64,000 nucleotides of DNA from Taxillus chinensis (GCA_023512835.1 CM042087.1:9588550-9652549), one strand, 5' to 3'; positions 33,331-46,430 are shown, counted from the stretch's first letter. Made by a program: numbers and translations. The notes: generated by a model not told the origin, from the sequence alone.

Positions 33331-35120
33331 TGCATCTTCGCGTAACCCGCGTGTGTGCGGAGTTAACCACAAACACCTTGGACGCTGGGTATTATCGTAA
33401 TGACCCGTGCGTAACCCGTGTGTAAGTGAGTTAACCACAAACACCTTGGATGTTGGTACACAAGTTTAAGGTAAGAGACGAGCCCAAGAGGGGACTTTTC
33501 AGAGGTGCGACGTGACAAGTGGTAATCGCATCTTTATGCCCGGGGAAGATGCTATGCGTTTATAGAGCTGTTTTAAACAAGCGAAGTTGATCTTGGAGCT
33601 CACTTTTGACCTAGTAGATGGCCTCAACAATTGGCGTGCAAGAACAAAAGTTTTTAGAAGAGGTCCTCTATCTACCACAGAAATTTCAGAGAATGACGAG
33701 TCGCACGTGAATTCACCCATTTACGTGCAAGCATATTTCAGCTCCTCATGCCTCTACAAGATGCAAGGAGACTTGTGGTGAAGTTTGAGGGCTGGGAGTT
33801 GCACGCCAATTGGGGAATTAGCGTGAAATTGGCGTGTAGGCATATTTTTGCATGGTTCCCTTGGTTTTGTCATTCTAACGACCTTTCTCCAAAGGACCAT
33901 GTTGAATTCGGTATTTGCCTACGGGCGCGGATAGGTGCTATCCTTGTGTAATCAAAACCACGTCGCTTTGATCCCGGGATTCACTTAATCAAAACTACGT
34001 CATGATGTCAGGTTGTCTATATAAGGAGGAGGAGTCCCTTCGCTTTAGGTTTAGGGTTTGTTGCTTCACCCACGCCGCAGCGAGAGAGAGAGGGAAGGAG
34101 AGCTCCCCGGTCGTCAGCGGGCGTCAAGCGTGGGTGGTCGGGCTGCGGGGTGGGACGGCGTTCCTTGGGATCAGATCAAGGTCATATTGTGCGTTTCTTG
34201 AGGTGGGATTCGTTTTTCCTAAGTCCTCCCCCGCGTGGGGTCCTGGGGCGTAATATGAGAGATCTCGTTATATTATTTATATATAAATTCATATAGAAGG
34301 GACCTCCTATAGGAATGTTGGCCTTCAGGGCATATTGGTGTGATTCTCGGGGATTACATGTTATGTGTTCACGAAATGCCCGTGCGAATATAGCCGCATG
34401 TATATGCCCACACGTGTCGGATAATATGCCCGTGTGGGCAGACTTGTGAGTAACAGGACGTACGTAGCCGGGTGTGTGTTCTGGTGCTTGAACGATCGGG
34501 TTTGTGTACCAGTGAGCGGGTGCACACCAAGTGTTTGGTTTTATGTTTAGGTGACCGTGGCGTGTTGTAGGTCCGGATAAGAGGCGGTAACAAGAGGCGC
34601 CCGAAGAGGCGGCTAAATAACCTGGCTTGGAAGAGGCGGTTAAATCACTTGTGTTTTGTGTGGTGGATAATCGTGACTACCGATGTGGTTTGTTATTGTT
34701 TGTCGAGATTATTGTAACACGTCACTACACCCGTGCACATGTACGTAGCCGCGAGAGCACGGGAAGGGCGGGGAGACTTGATCCCTTAACGAGCCGTGGG
34801 TTCTCACCCCTCCTACCGTATTTTGCTTGTTTTCCAGTGGACTTACAAAGCGTAGGTGGATGCATCAGGGTGGAAGACCTTAACTATTTTACTCTCTTCC
34901 ATTTATGTTGTTTTTTTACGGAATCGATGTGGCCTAAAGGGGATGGGATTGGATGACTTCGTTGTAAATCGGTTGGATTATTTTTATGAATATTTCTTTC
35001 TTGAATGTGTTTTAGATGTTTGAAATGTGAAACTCTGGTTTGTATCCTAACCCCTTGCCCTCCATGTGGGTAAAAGGGAGTCGCGTGCAGGTTTCCTGGC
35101 CAGAAATCCGGGGCGTGACA
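33331..35120 (+). repeat. Tekay 3' LTR
   Basis: 1790 bp, aligning end to end with the 5' LTR and ending GGGGCGTGACA before target duplication CATAT. It also begins with two copies of the 64-bp start segment, the first badly decayed (TGCATCTTCGCGTAACCC). The inverted repeats and palindromes of the U3 are present but mutated (33698-33730, 33800-33835, 33950-34010). Confidence 0.93.
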
Positions 35121-36330
35121 CATATGACGGGTGATCACTCCTACTCGTAGTAGTTACCGAGAAACGAGGCCCATCCGTATCATATGGCGACAACAAGAAA
35201 GGTAAAACTATGGGGTTATTACACTTTAACCAACAAGCTTGTGTATCAATTACTAAGGTCGGACTAGTCGAAGGTCGAAGCATAATCCATCGAGGGTCAC
35301 AATTTACGCGACAAAGGATTTATCGTTTCCTTATGTCTAACACCTACAAAGTTGGGGAAAACTTATCCCAGATATTAAGTTATTCGGATTAAGAGGTGGG
35401 ACATATTTCAAGTGGTCTTAAGAACAATTTTTCCGACGCGTATTAATCCTCACTAAAGCACGATAGACAGCCACCTAAAGGACAAGCGTTACGCTCATTT
35501 AAATTTTAAAACTTTGCCTAACCAAGATCTAGGTCAATGGTCCCCAAACATAAATTCTGTGGAGACTCACTCGCGAGAATACAAATTGCAAAGGAACGTA
35601 AGCATAGCTTTAAGACCAAATTAGTTAATTCAATAACTGCTTCTGCAACTTCTTTAGGATGGACCTCAGCGGTCCCATTTCCATCGTCTCTTGTCAGGAG
35701 TAAGATATACTCGTGGTTATCGGCGAGTTCACGAGGTATAAATGGGTGATGTTCTAAATCGAAGGAACAAATCTTTGAACATCTTGGAGATCTCTTCAAC
35801 CGGATAAGCAATTCACAAGGACCGAGCATTAAATGCATGGGGAGTGATCATGGTACGAAATTTGACTTTTCCAACGGATCATATCGTTTCGACAGACATT
35901 CAAAGACCACTTCTTCGTGCCCAAGACTCCACAAAAAAACGGAGTTGCGAGGTTAAGAATCACACCTTAGTCAAAGCGGGTAGATCAATGTTGGCAGGGG
36001 CAAAGCTTCCTTCGCCTACGGGCTGAGCTATGTCCACCGGTATGCTATGTCGAAAAAGTAACTCTTATCAATAAGGTTACCATGAAAACACTCTATGAGA
36101 TGTCGAGAGGTCGGAAGCCATCAATCTCTCATTTCAAAGCTTTTGGGTGTGCTTGACACGGTTAAACAACGGCAAAGAGGCTCGGAGTAAATTTGAGCCA
36201 AAATTCGATGATAGGATCTTTGTCAGATACTCGTTAAACAGCAAGGCTTATCGCATTTTCAATAGAAAAATTTAACAAATAAGAATCTATCCATGTTGAT
36301 TTTGATGAATCTAACCTTGATCGGTCAAGT
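35121..36330 (+). pseudogene. Sirevirus protease end and integrase, degraded
   Basis: Resumes with HMTGD at the target duplication, then GDNKKGK and a pre-integrase segment. Integrase is visible in fragments: a MDLSGP-like core start and FTRYKWV (about 35660-35750), SDHGTKFDF with a core Asp (about 35843-35868), and the C-terminal KFEPKFDD...VRYSLNSKAYRIFNRK followed by VDFDESN (36185-36315). Many frame changes. Confidence 0.82.
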
Positions 36331-37560
36331 GTAGGATCTTGAAATCCACTTATGCAGATCATACATGTTCCCGCCGGAACTCCCGATGAATCACCGAGCA
36401 TCGATGAAGCAAGAAGAAATGTTACTAATGATAAGCTCCGAAGATTCGGACTCAGACTTCCACTCAACTCCGGACCAATTATTACTGACATCAATAAAAC
36501 TGAGAACCTTTCTAGTCCGTCCGTACTCGCTTAACACCGAAAGTCACAATGCCGAAGAACCTCAAAGTACTTCGGAACTGCTCATTATATGGATACAACT
36601 AGCCCGTAATAAGCTCAACTAGCCAATGTACAAGATCCACCCGATCCGGCAGAGCTTCAAATCGTTGATTACTCACCACCACTAGCGCAAAACTATATGG
36701 ACTCAAACCACCCATCGAACAAGTTGATTAGCGATCCTACTATTGGAGTAAGAACAAGAGCAGCCACCTCCAACTTATGCCTCTACTTTTGTTTTCTATC
36801 ACAGATAGAGTCAAAGGTGGTGGATTAAGCCCTTCAAGATTCAAATTGGATAAGGCAATGCAAGTAAGAGCTTAATCAGCTAAGAGGAACGAAGTGTGGA
36901 CGTTACTACAAGTGCCGAGGTCGCAACAAGTCGTTGAGTTAAATGGGTGTTCCAACAAACTAGATACGATGGAATAAGAATCCGTAACAAAGCTTTGACT
37001 GGTACCCAAAGGATATCATCAAGAAGAAGCATTGATTACGACGAAACCTTTGCTCCAAAGAGCTGCATTTGAGGCGATCCAAATGTTCTTAGCGTATGAT
37101 CATATGAAAACTTCACGCTTATCAAATAGATGTCAAGAGCGCTTTCTTAATGGAGATCTTCAAGAGGAGGTTTATGTTGAACAATCTTCGAGCTTTGTTA
37201 ACACAAGGCCGAACATACGGTGCATAAACTACGTAAAGCCTTGTACGGATCAAGCAAGCTCCAAGAGCCTAGTATGACACACTGCCGAATTCTTGCTCGA
37301 ACACAATTTCGTAAAAGGGAAGATTGACACCACGTTATTCCTCGCGAAAAGAGAAAGGACATTCTCTCGATTGTACATATATACGTGAATGACATCATTT
37401 TCGGATCATCTAATTCGGCTTTGCGAAGATTTTGCTAAGTTGATGATCGGCAAATCGAAATAAGCATGATGGGAGAATTATCGCATACTTCCCAGAATAG
37501 AGGTTAAACAAATTAAGGATGGAATCTTCATCAACCAAGCAAGTACACACGAGACTTAAT
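36331..37560 (+). pseudogene. Sirevirus reverse transcriptase, degraded
   Basis: After a linker (36331-36830) the copia RT is readable in pieces: RNEVWTLLQVP, QGYHQEEA-like, FLNGDLQEEVYVEQ (37140-37200) and NFVKGKIDTTLF. The catalytic box reads IYVNDIIFGSSN (about 37378-37412); copia RT normally has YVDD, so the first catalytic Asp is Asn here. Dead on that ground as well as by frameshifts. Confidence 0.85.
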
Positions 37561-38270
37561 CAAGAAGTTCGAATGCAAAACTCAACTCCCACGAAGACTC
37601 CCATGCCGCCGCAAGTTAGATCCCGATCTTAATGGAGAATCAAGAATGCGACCAATACAAGGGATGATGGGATCATTGTCGCACCTACAAGGAAGTCGCC
37701 CCGTATATTATGTCCGCAACTCGCATCTCGTGCAAGATATCAAGTGAATCCCAAAGAGTCACACATGATTCATGTAAAACGGATATTGTGGTATCTAAAA
37801 GGGACAAGTGAATTTGGGACTTCGGTATCCAAAGGAGTCCAACTTCTCTTTATTCGGATATTCGTATGTCGATTTTGTCGGGTGTCGCATCGACAGAAAG
37901 AGCACTGGTGGTACTTGTCAGTCCTTGGAACAGATTGATCTCACGGTTCAAGAAGTTAGCGTAATTTTGTATCAACCTCTACCGCTAAGGCGGAATACAT
38001 AGTGCCGGAGCTGCCACGCACGCTTCTCTAGATGCAAAGTCAACTTACTAACTACGCTTTAATATGACGTCTGCTCCATTATATCACGACAACACCAAAT
38101 AAGGATCGGGATCAGCAACAATCTCGTCATGCAACCAAAGACAAAGCACATTGAAGTCGTATCACTTCATCCGAGATCATTTTCTCAAAAAGCACATATC
38201 TCTCGAACATGTTGCACGTATGATCAACTCGAGACATACTCACCAAGCCCCTACCCGATGCAAGATTTTC
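37561..38270 (+). pseudogene. Sirevirus RNase H, degraded
   Basis: RT connection then RNase H: KRILWYLKGTSEFG (37760-37815), ESNFSLFGYSYVDFVGCRIDRKSTGGTCQ (37832-37915), a QTKHIEV/FIRDH-like end (38130-38180). This is the standard end of copia pol. Confidence 0.85.
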
Positions 38271-39950
38271 CCAACTACTCCTCAAATTGTATGCTCGACC
38301 TTTCGCATAGTTTCTAATTTAATTCATCCAATAAGATCTCTTTCGTAACATGCATCGTGTTTCATGACGAGCGTAGACATTTAACGTTCTTATCGCTGAT
38401 CATTTTTACTTGTGTCATGCATAAGAGTCTCGATAATTTTCTCATATTTTCATACGAGAGGACGCTTGTGTCTCCCGATCAAGTCGCTAAGCTAACATAA
38501 TTAAAGATATATGAATAAAACCTCCTTAGATTTCATGATTCCAATTTTCATTTACCATTACCACATGTTCAATGCTTTTTCATATTGATTTTTCTATTAA
38601 CATGCCTGGTCAAGAAATGAAACGGGTTAGCTAGAACGCCCGGTGATAAAAACACAATTGCAACCGATTAGCTCAAGTGGAGTTTTCTAAAAGATGGACA
38701 ACAATTTCTCAAGATCTAAATATTAAACAGAAATGTCCATCGAGAGGATCGTATGATCTAAGGGGAGAAAATGCTTTATCTATTACCCAAGTAATACCCC
38801 TCTTATATCTCTCGTGACCTCTTTCCTGATCGTCTATCTCGAGGGGAGTTTTTCTCGAGAGAATTGCATAATCTAAGGGGGAGCAAAAGCTTCATCTATT
38901 ACTTCCATAATAACCCCCGATATGTCTCGATGCTCTACCCTCTAAACTCTCACTTTTGGATTTGACTGGCATGCATTGTCGAATCGGAATCGTGGCATGA
39001 TTGGATGTTTTTCTTTCTTCAACCATGATCTTAATCGGATAATCAATTGATCGGAATTGGCATGTATTCTTTAATTCATTCTCACTCATGAATCTTAAGT
39101 TGGATAAATCATATAGATTTAATTAATCTTAGCTACGCCGTCAGCCATGACGGTTTCGCATGTTGACCAATATGAACTTGTGTGTTTCTTATCTCGACAT
39201 ATGCTTGATTTTAGTAAAAATGATCTCTAACTCGTATGTATGTGTCCCTCGTATTCATTTTTAATGCATAAGTTATGATTTTCATTACTTCGGATTATGC
39301 CGTTCTTCCTTAGAATTTCGTTTCATATCCGTACTAATCCCAACCCGTTAAGCTTTCGTACTTTTAGTCTATCTTTGTGAAGCTACTGTGTTTAGATTCT
39401 CTTTGCATTTTCACCAATATATCTTGTCCGATGTCTCGGATTTGAAGTGTTATGGTTTTTCTCTTCTCTTCGACTTCAAGACAAAGAAAGGAATCTATTT
39501 TTCTCTTATAACACTTGTTTCTACGACTACTCGTTTGTTTTTCATTTGGATGTTCTTACCACGGATATCTTTTAACCGGATTTATCGTCGGTTCAATTCC
39601 TCCCGACTCTTGAACTCTCAAATTGTGATAAATAAAGTATTATCTTACATCGCGTATTTTTGAGGAGGAATAATGATGGTCCATTAAATGTAAGTCTCGA
39701 GTCGGGCAATTTTCCGTAATAAGGTATACAACTCGTCATAAATGCTTGGTTCTCGTTGCCTCCACGTCATCTTTATATTTGGAGGCGCTCAACTATCAAG
39801 ACTAATGACATCAGATTTGTCGGTGGTTCACCGTTCATTTCGCTTAAATCCTAAGCCTTCAGGCAAGAGTGCCTTATCGCTCTCATATTTCAAGTCGCTC
39901 TTCATCTTCTCAAACCCTAAAATCCTTTCCCTTCTTTTACATTCACTTCC
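38271..39950 (+). other. Sirevirus spacer between pol and env-like ORF
   Basis: About 1.7 kb, AT-rich. It repeats the phrase CTAAGGGG(G)AGA/AGCAAAA...TTCATCTATTAC at 38758-38800 and 38872-38910, a short internal duplication. No ORF I can support; an ORF of 91 codons at 39388 shows no known domain. Confidence 0.6.
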
Positions 39951-42640
39951 AATGGCACCCGTAACCTCTCTCTCCGCGTTAACCCCAGCCATCTAGTCGA
40001 TCGGAACGCCGTTTCCAATCCTCCAAAGATGGTTTCGGAGCTTCGCCCACTTTCTGGACGCAAGCCACATTCTCGAACCCCGGTCTCGATCCCATCGATC
40101 TCCTTATCGACGACATTGCTGAGTTTTACCGACCATCCGATGCACCACCGACTCCATCCATTCCACCGTCCGAGGTGAATCTATCGTCATCACCCCGAAC
40201 GTCCTCCGCGCCGCCCTCCATCTCTCTTCCGATCCTCGTCGCTCCGGAATCGTAACAAATGGCGCCTTCGATGGGCTGCACATACAAAGGGAAGGAATAT
40301 AAGGTAAGTCCTTCCAGGGTCGCTACCAATGTACGGCTACCATCCCGAGCCGGTGCCTGTTGGCTCGCACAACAGCCCCGGACTCCGTCCCGCACGACTT
40401 CCTTCGGCCATGTACGGAGTCTTTGAGGGTCTCTTGATGGACTGGGGGACTTTCTTATTCCACGTCGGGGAACAACTTGAAGAATCAATCCTTTGGGCGG
40501 ATACTCAAGCATCGTCTTCCGCATCTTCGTCTATCCAACTTCAACCGACATGGCGTCATCCCTTCCCCAGTGCTTTCTACCTTCGCCATCTTACGCCCGA
40601 CGGAATCTGACCGCCCACCGGACCTCCCAGCTTCGCTCCTCCTTACTCCGAAACAATGGTAGTTTGGTTGGCGACCCAGCCAATAGCCTTCGCCCTCGAA
40701 GTCGCCTGGCCACCGGTCCTCACGTATTCGGTCAAGAATCGCACCCTCCATCTCCCGAGGCTCCTAGCATAGTGTTCATGCCGACCCATCCGAGGTCGCG
40801 GGGCCTTCTCACCAAGTTTTCCTCTCGACCGATACCCAGCCGCTTTCTACTACCGATGCCCCCGCACCCGACTCTCCCGCTATCGCCGCACCGTTGCCGG
40901 GCAAAGGCTAATGTCCCTATCTCTCCTCCTAAAGCACCTTTGCCCTCGCTTCCTCAACCTCGAGACTACCTAGACCATCTCCCCGCCGACACCATAACGG
41001 ACCTCTCGGTTTCGTTTCAGCCTAGCTCGCACATCCACCATCGCCGACAACGACCTCCGTGTGTATTACACTCGCCACACCAAAAACCCCGGAGGAAATG
41101 ACGTCTAGAACCCGGACCACCGTTTCCTTACGTCGGCCTCTATTCCCGACGCTTCATTTGTCGTTACCTCAGACCGGCCAATGACGCATAGGTTCCTTCC
41201 CCCGCCGAGGCCGGCCCCTCTTCTCCTACTAAGGACATCCCCGTCGTTGACCGTTCGGGCAAAGCGGATCCGACGCCCGGATGTCTCCGATGCTCCGGGT
41301 GGTCCTTCTCCGTCGCGCCGACCAACCCCCTCTCCAACCGCCGACTCCTCTACCAAATGCACTCTTGCACCTCTTCATACGGGGAGTCCTCCAAAGCCCC
41401 GGAGTTTGCGCTGGATGCGCCTCTTTGGCACGCTTCACTCCGATGCCGTGATCTCCGCACACCGGACCAACGTGCCCAAGCCCTAGCGCCCAAATTGCCG
41501 CTATCGCCGTCAAGGTTGATGCTCTTGGCGCCCAACTCCTCTCCGTTGTCACCGACTCTTCTACTTCCATAGGAGTAAGATGGATCTTGTCGCCTCATTC
41601 GTGCATTCCTTGTCAACCTCATTCGCGGACTCTGGCGCACACGATGGCTCGTCCTCCCGCCGCCTCGACAATCCGCTAAAATGGGGGAGAAAGTGTCATC
41701 TCATCCTCCCCGCACCTCCTCGCCTCCCGCCGGTAAGAGGCCTACATTTATATTGCTTCCGGGAGTTCCTATCCCCAAACGCAACCGCTTCTCTTAGCCC
41801 AACTCCTCCAAAGGCAGCCTCCTACTTCGTCCTCTCCATCCGTGGTTGTCACCTTCCTCCCATCATACGCGGATCATGATCCATATGATGCGGAAAGAAG
41901 TGTTTTTAATGAAATGATTACGTACGCCGCATCTACCGCCGAGCGAAGATGTCTATCGTAAATGTACCCCTTCTCCCCGAAGATATTCGGACTCTCACGT
42001 TCTAAGAAAGGTCTGTTTAACACGGATGATATGGACAACTTCTCTCGGGCGGTAAAGATGGAGACGAGGCTATTTCCGTCTCTCGTATAAGGACTGACAC
42101 TTGCCGGACGTCTTGCCTTGTTGGTTTGAGGGCTATCTTCCGGACGTAGCCCACATCCGACCTTCATCGATGGAATTGCCGGGGACAAGGAAGCCATGGA
42201 AAAATCTTTCCTCGGTCCTCATTCCGTACGGGTCAAGACGCCACACTTCATGCCGATTGTCTTTCTCGATTCCATCAAAGTAAATGCTCCCCATCGATTC
42301 TCACCAAGTCAGGACAACAGAGTTAGAAGATCAATCGGAGCCACCGCGGCTTCGATCGACGTAGCAAAAGCAATCCGGGCTTTATGAAGAAATGGGTCAA
42401 GATCCTTTCGCTCCTACCGAGAAATTGAAGGTGGCGATCCGGAACAAGAAGCAAGTGCCCCAACACTCGACGGAGATAGGACGCAGAGCCTTTGTCTCGT
42501 TTCTTCATCAAGTCATTTATAAGGGTGGACAAAACTGGAAGAAAATCCACAACTCTATGATGGAGTAGACAATGGAGCTTGAGAGAAGGCAAGCAATAAT
42601 GATCTTCAGTATAGGAAGCCTTATGTACCTTAATGTAAAA
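39951..42640 (+). pseudogene. Sirevirus env-like ORF, frameshifted
   Basis: Begins MAPVTSLS at 39951. A TVRGESIVITPNVLRAALHL segment (about 40160-40225) matches the plant transposon protein domain found in env-like ORFs of Sireviruses and Athila. The middle is Pro/Ser-rich, and GKRPTFILLPGVPIPKRNR (about 41730-41790) is a basic stretch. GC content and codon use differ from the AT-rich flanks. Function of these ORFs is unknown; an envelope role is only a proposal in the literature. Many frame changes. Confidence 0.65.
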
Positions 42641-42765
42641 TTTATGTACCAAGGCTGAATCGGACTTTTGTTGTCGATTTAATGGAAAATGGAAGTTATC
42701 TTTATTCTCGTATGTTATCTTTTTGCTTCACTTACCATATTAGATTACAAAGGGTTTTAGATATC

Positions 42766-42780
42766 CATATTGGGGGAGAT
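42766..42780 (+). promoter_or_regulatory. Sirevirus polypurine tract
   Basis: CATATTGGGGGAGAT directly precedes the LTR start; the TTGGGGGAGAT form is typical of copia elements. Confidence 0.85.
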
Positions 42781-43352
42781 TATTGATCAAGCCCGCACTT
42801 TGATGATGCGTATAAAACCCTATGTAATTTGATTCGAGACATTGCATGTTTTATCTTAAGTTGTTGCGTAAGATATGATCTTAATCCCGACCTTCACTCA
42901 TGAGAGCAAAGCTAAGGACAAGATATATAATCCTGATCCGGACAAGAGTGAGTGTCATCAAACACTTGGTAAATAACTAAGTCTACACTTCATACTTAAT
43001 AAAGATCATTCGTACGGACTAAACAGCTTAAAACTACCACTGAGGATTCCGCGTCTTAAAGTTTAATCGACTAAGTCAAACAGATACGCTAATAAGAATC
43101 CTAGTCTACATCTCACACAGTAGTAAGAGAGAGACATCGTGGAATAAAAAAGCTAAGTCTTCCACTCAAACGGACTAAGGACAAGAAGACACTGAGTAAG
43201 GAATCGAGTCTTTTATACATGCGAGTAAGGAACGACTTGTGCCGAATAAGGACCCAAGTCCTTTATTCGCACGGAGAAAGGAAAAGTGATGCGGAGTAAG
43301 GAATCCGAACCATTTACCGATACGGACTAAGGACGCACTAATACGGAATAAG
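42781..43352 (+). repeat. Sirevirus 3' LTR, first 572 bp
   Basis: Starts TATTGATCAAGC (TGTTGATCAAGC expected, so the terminal TG is mutated). It contains a degenerate tandem motif with core CGGA(C/A)TAAGGA repeated about eight times (43010-43350). It is cut by Athila LTR C. With the 141 bp at 23345-23485 it would make an LTR of about 713 bp. Confidence 0.8.
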
Positions 43353-44819
43353 TGACAGATGCATTTTTAGCCTCCCTAAAGAGCTAGCTAATGTCGTAAA
43401 ATCTCTCTTCAAGACGATAAATTCCCTAAATTTGCACTAAAAGAATAGCAGAAGCAAGTGGGTCGAACCCACGGGATTAGCTTAGTTTTCTAGTTCTTAA
43501 ATCAAAACACCCAATTACTCTTTTTCTAAAAAAATGTCTTGGCAACAAGTTCTCTTTTTTAACTAAAGATCTAATTTTTATTTGGTTTTCCGAATAAACA
43601 AAGAAAGCAAATTGATTTTAGGATTAACATTCAAGGATTAAAGGCATCTAAGGTTACAACTTCACCTCCCTATGTTGTTTCTACCGATTTTAAGGTTCTT
43701 GAGATTATTTAATTGATAACATGCTATAACTAAGCCAAGGTATCGTAATTGGTCATTGTTAGCCCTTCTAAGTTATGCCGTCCCTCGAATGGTCATCATG
43801 ACATCAACATCCAAAGCCTAATTATCATACCCATGACAGATAATGGTCACAAGAATCACAAATATGTTATGAATCAAAGATCAGCCTCGACTAAGGCTAA
43901 GAAAACCTGTGTACAACCCGCATATTAAAAGATAAGAACGTATCCATAAAACATGCAATCTCAATTAAACAAACTCAATATTCAATCAATCAGCTTTGAC
44001 AACATAGGGGCTACATTGCCCCCTAGATAAAGGAAACTACTCACACATGTTCTTGGATAAACAATAAGAAATAAAGAACATCATCCTCAAGCAAGTGCAA
44101 AGAAAACTCCAACCTTAGTCTTCTCCACTGCCGACCTCCAGGGCCTGCAACTTCCAGATCGAACCCTAGCCTCCAAGACCGTCACCTCTCTATATCTCTC
44201 TAAAAATGTGCCCCCTCTCTACATACTCCAAAAGGGCTGCCGCCTCCTCTATTTATAGAGAAATCTCGTGCAACGAGTGCCCTAGCCGTCAATAGCTTGC
44301 CACTTATCAAAACGACGTAGTTTTGATAAGTAGTTTCCATTTTTCTTCCAACTTGTGTACAACTCGAACCAAGCATAATTTGGACTAGGTTCTTTAGAGA
44401 AAAGTGATCAGCATAACAAAACGACCGAATCGGTGCAAAAATATGGCTGCACGTCAATTTAAATGTCATATGCCCAACCGGCGTGCGCTCCAAATCAAAG
44501 TGAGATTCTTCCCCAAGCTTCCTTCGTATCATGTAGTAGGCCGGTATGCAGAATATGCTTGCACGCCAATTGGTCCACTTGGTGTTCAAGGCCTTTGGCT
44601 CTTAGACGTCTGTGGAAGGTGAGGACATCATTCTCGAGAAACTTTAGTTCGCACGCCAATTCATTTGAGGCCATCTACTTGGTCAAAATTAATCTCCAAA
44701 ACTCATCAAACAAACTTAAAAGCGCATATATAAATGAAATACGATACAATAAGGCTCTAATCATGCTCTTAAACACCCCTAAATAGGCAATAGAATAACG
44801 GTATAAATGCACGTTATCA
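43353..44819 (-). repeat. Athila LTR C (3' LTR position)
   Basis: 1467 bp, TGACAGAT...GTTATCA on the plus strand, followed by a polypurine tract. Close to LTR B throughout. Carries the CACGCC-type inverted repeat (44559-44589), the ACGT palindrome (44303-44330) and TATA-like ATTTATAG (44251-44258). Confidence 0.92.
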
Positions 44820-46430
44820 AATACACCACATTTGAACCATTGCTTGTCCTCAAGCATGCGTAAATAAAATAAACACTCAAATAAACTAAAAAAATAAAAT
44901 AAGAATCAAGGAGAATCATGGTTTCCTAAGCATGTACTCTATCATGATGCAATGGGAATTTAAGCAACCAAAATGAGTCATAGTTTGGTTCACCATGTCT
45001 ATACCACAAGTCCAACAACCATACAATATCATTATCCAAAACTCAGATATCAAGAAATATTCCATATTGGAATAGTTCCTAGCTTCCCTTAAAGTTCTCA
45101 CCAAGGATAAAGTCGCCTCACTCAAATATAAACTTGTTTTTCTCCACACAAGCCCAAGTACCATACCTAAATTAAAATCAATAGGCGGAAAGCTCCTCCT
45201 ACATTCTCCACTAGTTATTAATTAAGTACTTGCCAAGCAACATGAGAATTCCCTATCGGGTCATCAAAGGAAACACACTCTCCATTCTAATTTGTTTAAA
45301 AACTCACACACTATTCTATTGACTAATAAAACACACCTTGAGCCTAAGACTTGAGCTCAACACTCTCAAACAAACAAAACTCAACCATTGTGGCTACAAA
45401 ACTAACTAATTACTCATATAAACATCAAGCCAATGAGGCTTTTATTTTGAATCCCTCTTTTCTTTTCTTTTTCCTTTTTTTCACACTTCTTTTAAGTAAT
45501 AACCTTGCAAGGTTGCATTTTTTTCTCTCCCTTGATGGATTATTCACTCTCTTTTTTTTTTTTTTTTAATTCATGAAATGAAATAACAATACTAATGCAT
45601 ACCCTTTTCACAAACATCAAGCCATTGGGGCTTTTATTTTAATCTTTTTTTTTCACACTTATTTTAAGTAATAACCTACAAGGCTGCATTTTAAGCTCTC
45701 CCTTAATCGATTATTCACTATCTTTTTATTCATGCTCACCTTTTTTTTTTGGCCTTTTTTTTTTGTAATGAAATAACAATACTTACAAACACATAAGATG
45801 TCTGGATTTTCGTATTGCATACCCTTTTCACAATGTACATCACAAACTTTCTTTTACTTTCCAACACCACAAAATAAAGAAAAGCGATGCATAGATAAAT
45901 AAAGCGACTTAGAGGCCTTGCACCATAACTTAACACCAAACACCGAGCACTAACAAGTAATCACATGCTTACTTGACTCCTACCATTAAATAACCAACAA
46001 GTCAAAGCAGAGAAGAGTAAGCAAACTATTACCCATGTGCAAAAATGGCACTCAAGGGCTAAAAAGAAGCTTTTCTCATGTTTTCTTTTTATTTTTTTCG
46101 TCACTCAACTTTAAGGGTCACTAAGGTCTATCTAAGATGTTACACCGAGCTAATATTCAAATTTTAGCTCCAAAAACATGGTAGATATCATTCAAAAAAA
46201 TAAAGACATGATTAAACCAAATTAGAGAACATTTTAACTACTTTAACACTCTTATCACAACACGATACTAATGTGGCACAAAAGTAATTTTTAGCCAAAA
46301 TTGCATACTTAATATCCATGTCTCCACATGCAAATCACTCAAGGTGCAACTCAAACAGCTGATGCAAATTTTTTGTTTTTTTATCACTAACAAACAATCA
46401 AAGACAAGCAAATGGCTCAAGTCACTCCCC
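44820..46430 (-). other. Polypurine tract and post-ORF untranslated region
   Basis: The first 15 bp are the tract (minus strand CAAATGTGGTGTAT). The rest aligns with 10295-11733 of block 1 and has no gene. It holds an internal duplication: the phrase GGCTTTTATTTT...ACACTT.TTTTAAGTAATAACCT occurs at 45435-45510 and 45625-45680. Confidence 0.75.

Larger units (their letters stand above)
25938..35120 (+). mobile_element. Complete Tekay/Del-type chromovirus (Ty3/gypsy)
   Basis: 9183 bp with both LTRs (25938-27833 and 33331-35120), Met primer site, gag, protease, RT, RNase H, integrase with chromodomain, and polypurine tract, in canonical order. Flanked by a perfect 5-bp target duplication CATAT (25933-25937 and 35121-35125). 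Removing the element and one CATAT joins the Sirevirus protease reading across its active-site motif. All coding parts carry frameshifts, so it is non-autonomous now. The two LTRs differ by many substitutions and small deletions, so the insertion is not recent unless the differences are sequencing error. Confidence 0.97.
23345..43352 (+). mobile_element. Sirevirus-type Ty1/copia element (interrupted)
   Basis: Plus-strand element in this order: 3' part of the 5' LTR, Met-type primer site, gag, protease, [Tekay insertion 25938-35120], rest of protease, integrase, RT, RNase H, spacer, env-like ORF, polypurine tract, 5' part of the 3' LTR. Gag before protease, integrase before RT, the DSGCSRHM protease motif and a long env-like ORF after pol identify the Sirevirus branch. 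Without the nested element it is about 10.8 kb. Both LTRs are cut at LTR ends of Athila elements, and the two halves appear to meet at the same point. Confidence 0.88.

Noticed and set aside
40126..41640. Minus-strand ORFs of 85-132 codons in the GC-rich part of the Sirevirus
   Set aside because: They are shadows of the plus-strand env-like ORF; their composition is mirror-like and no motif is present.
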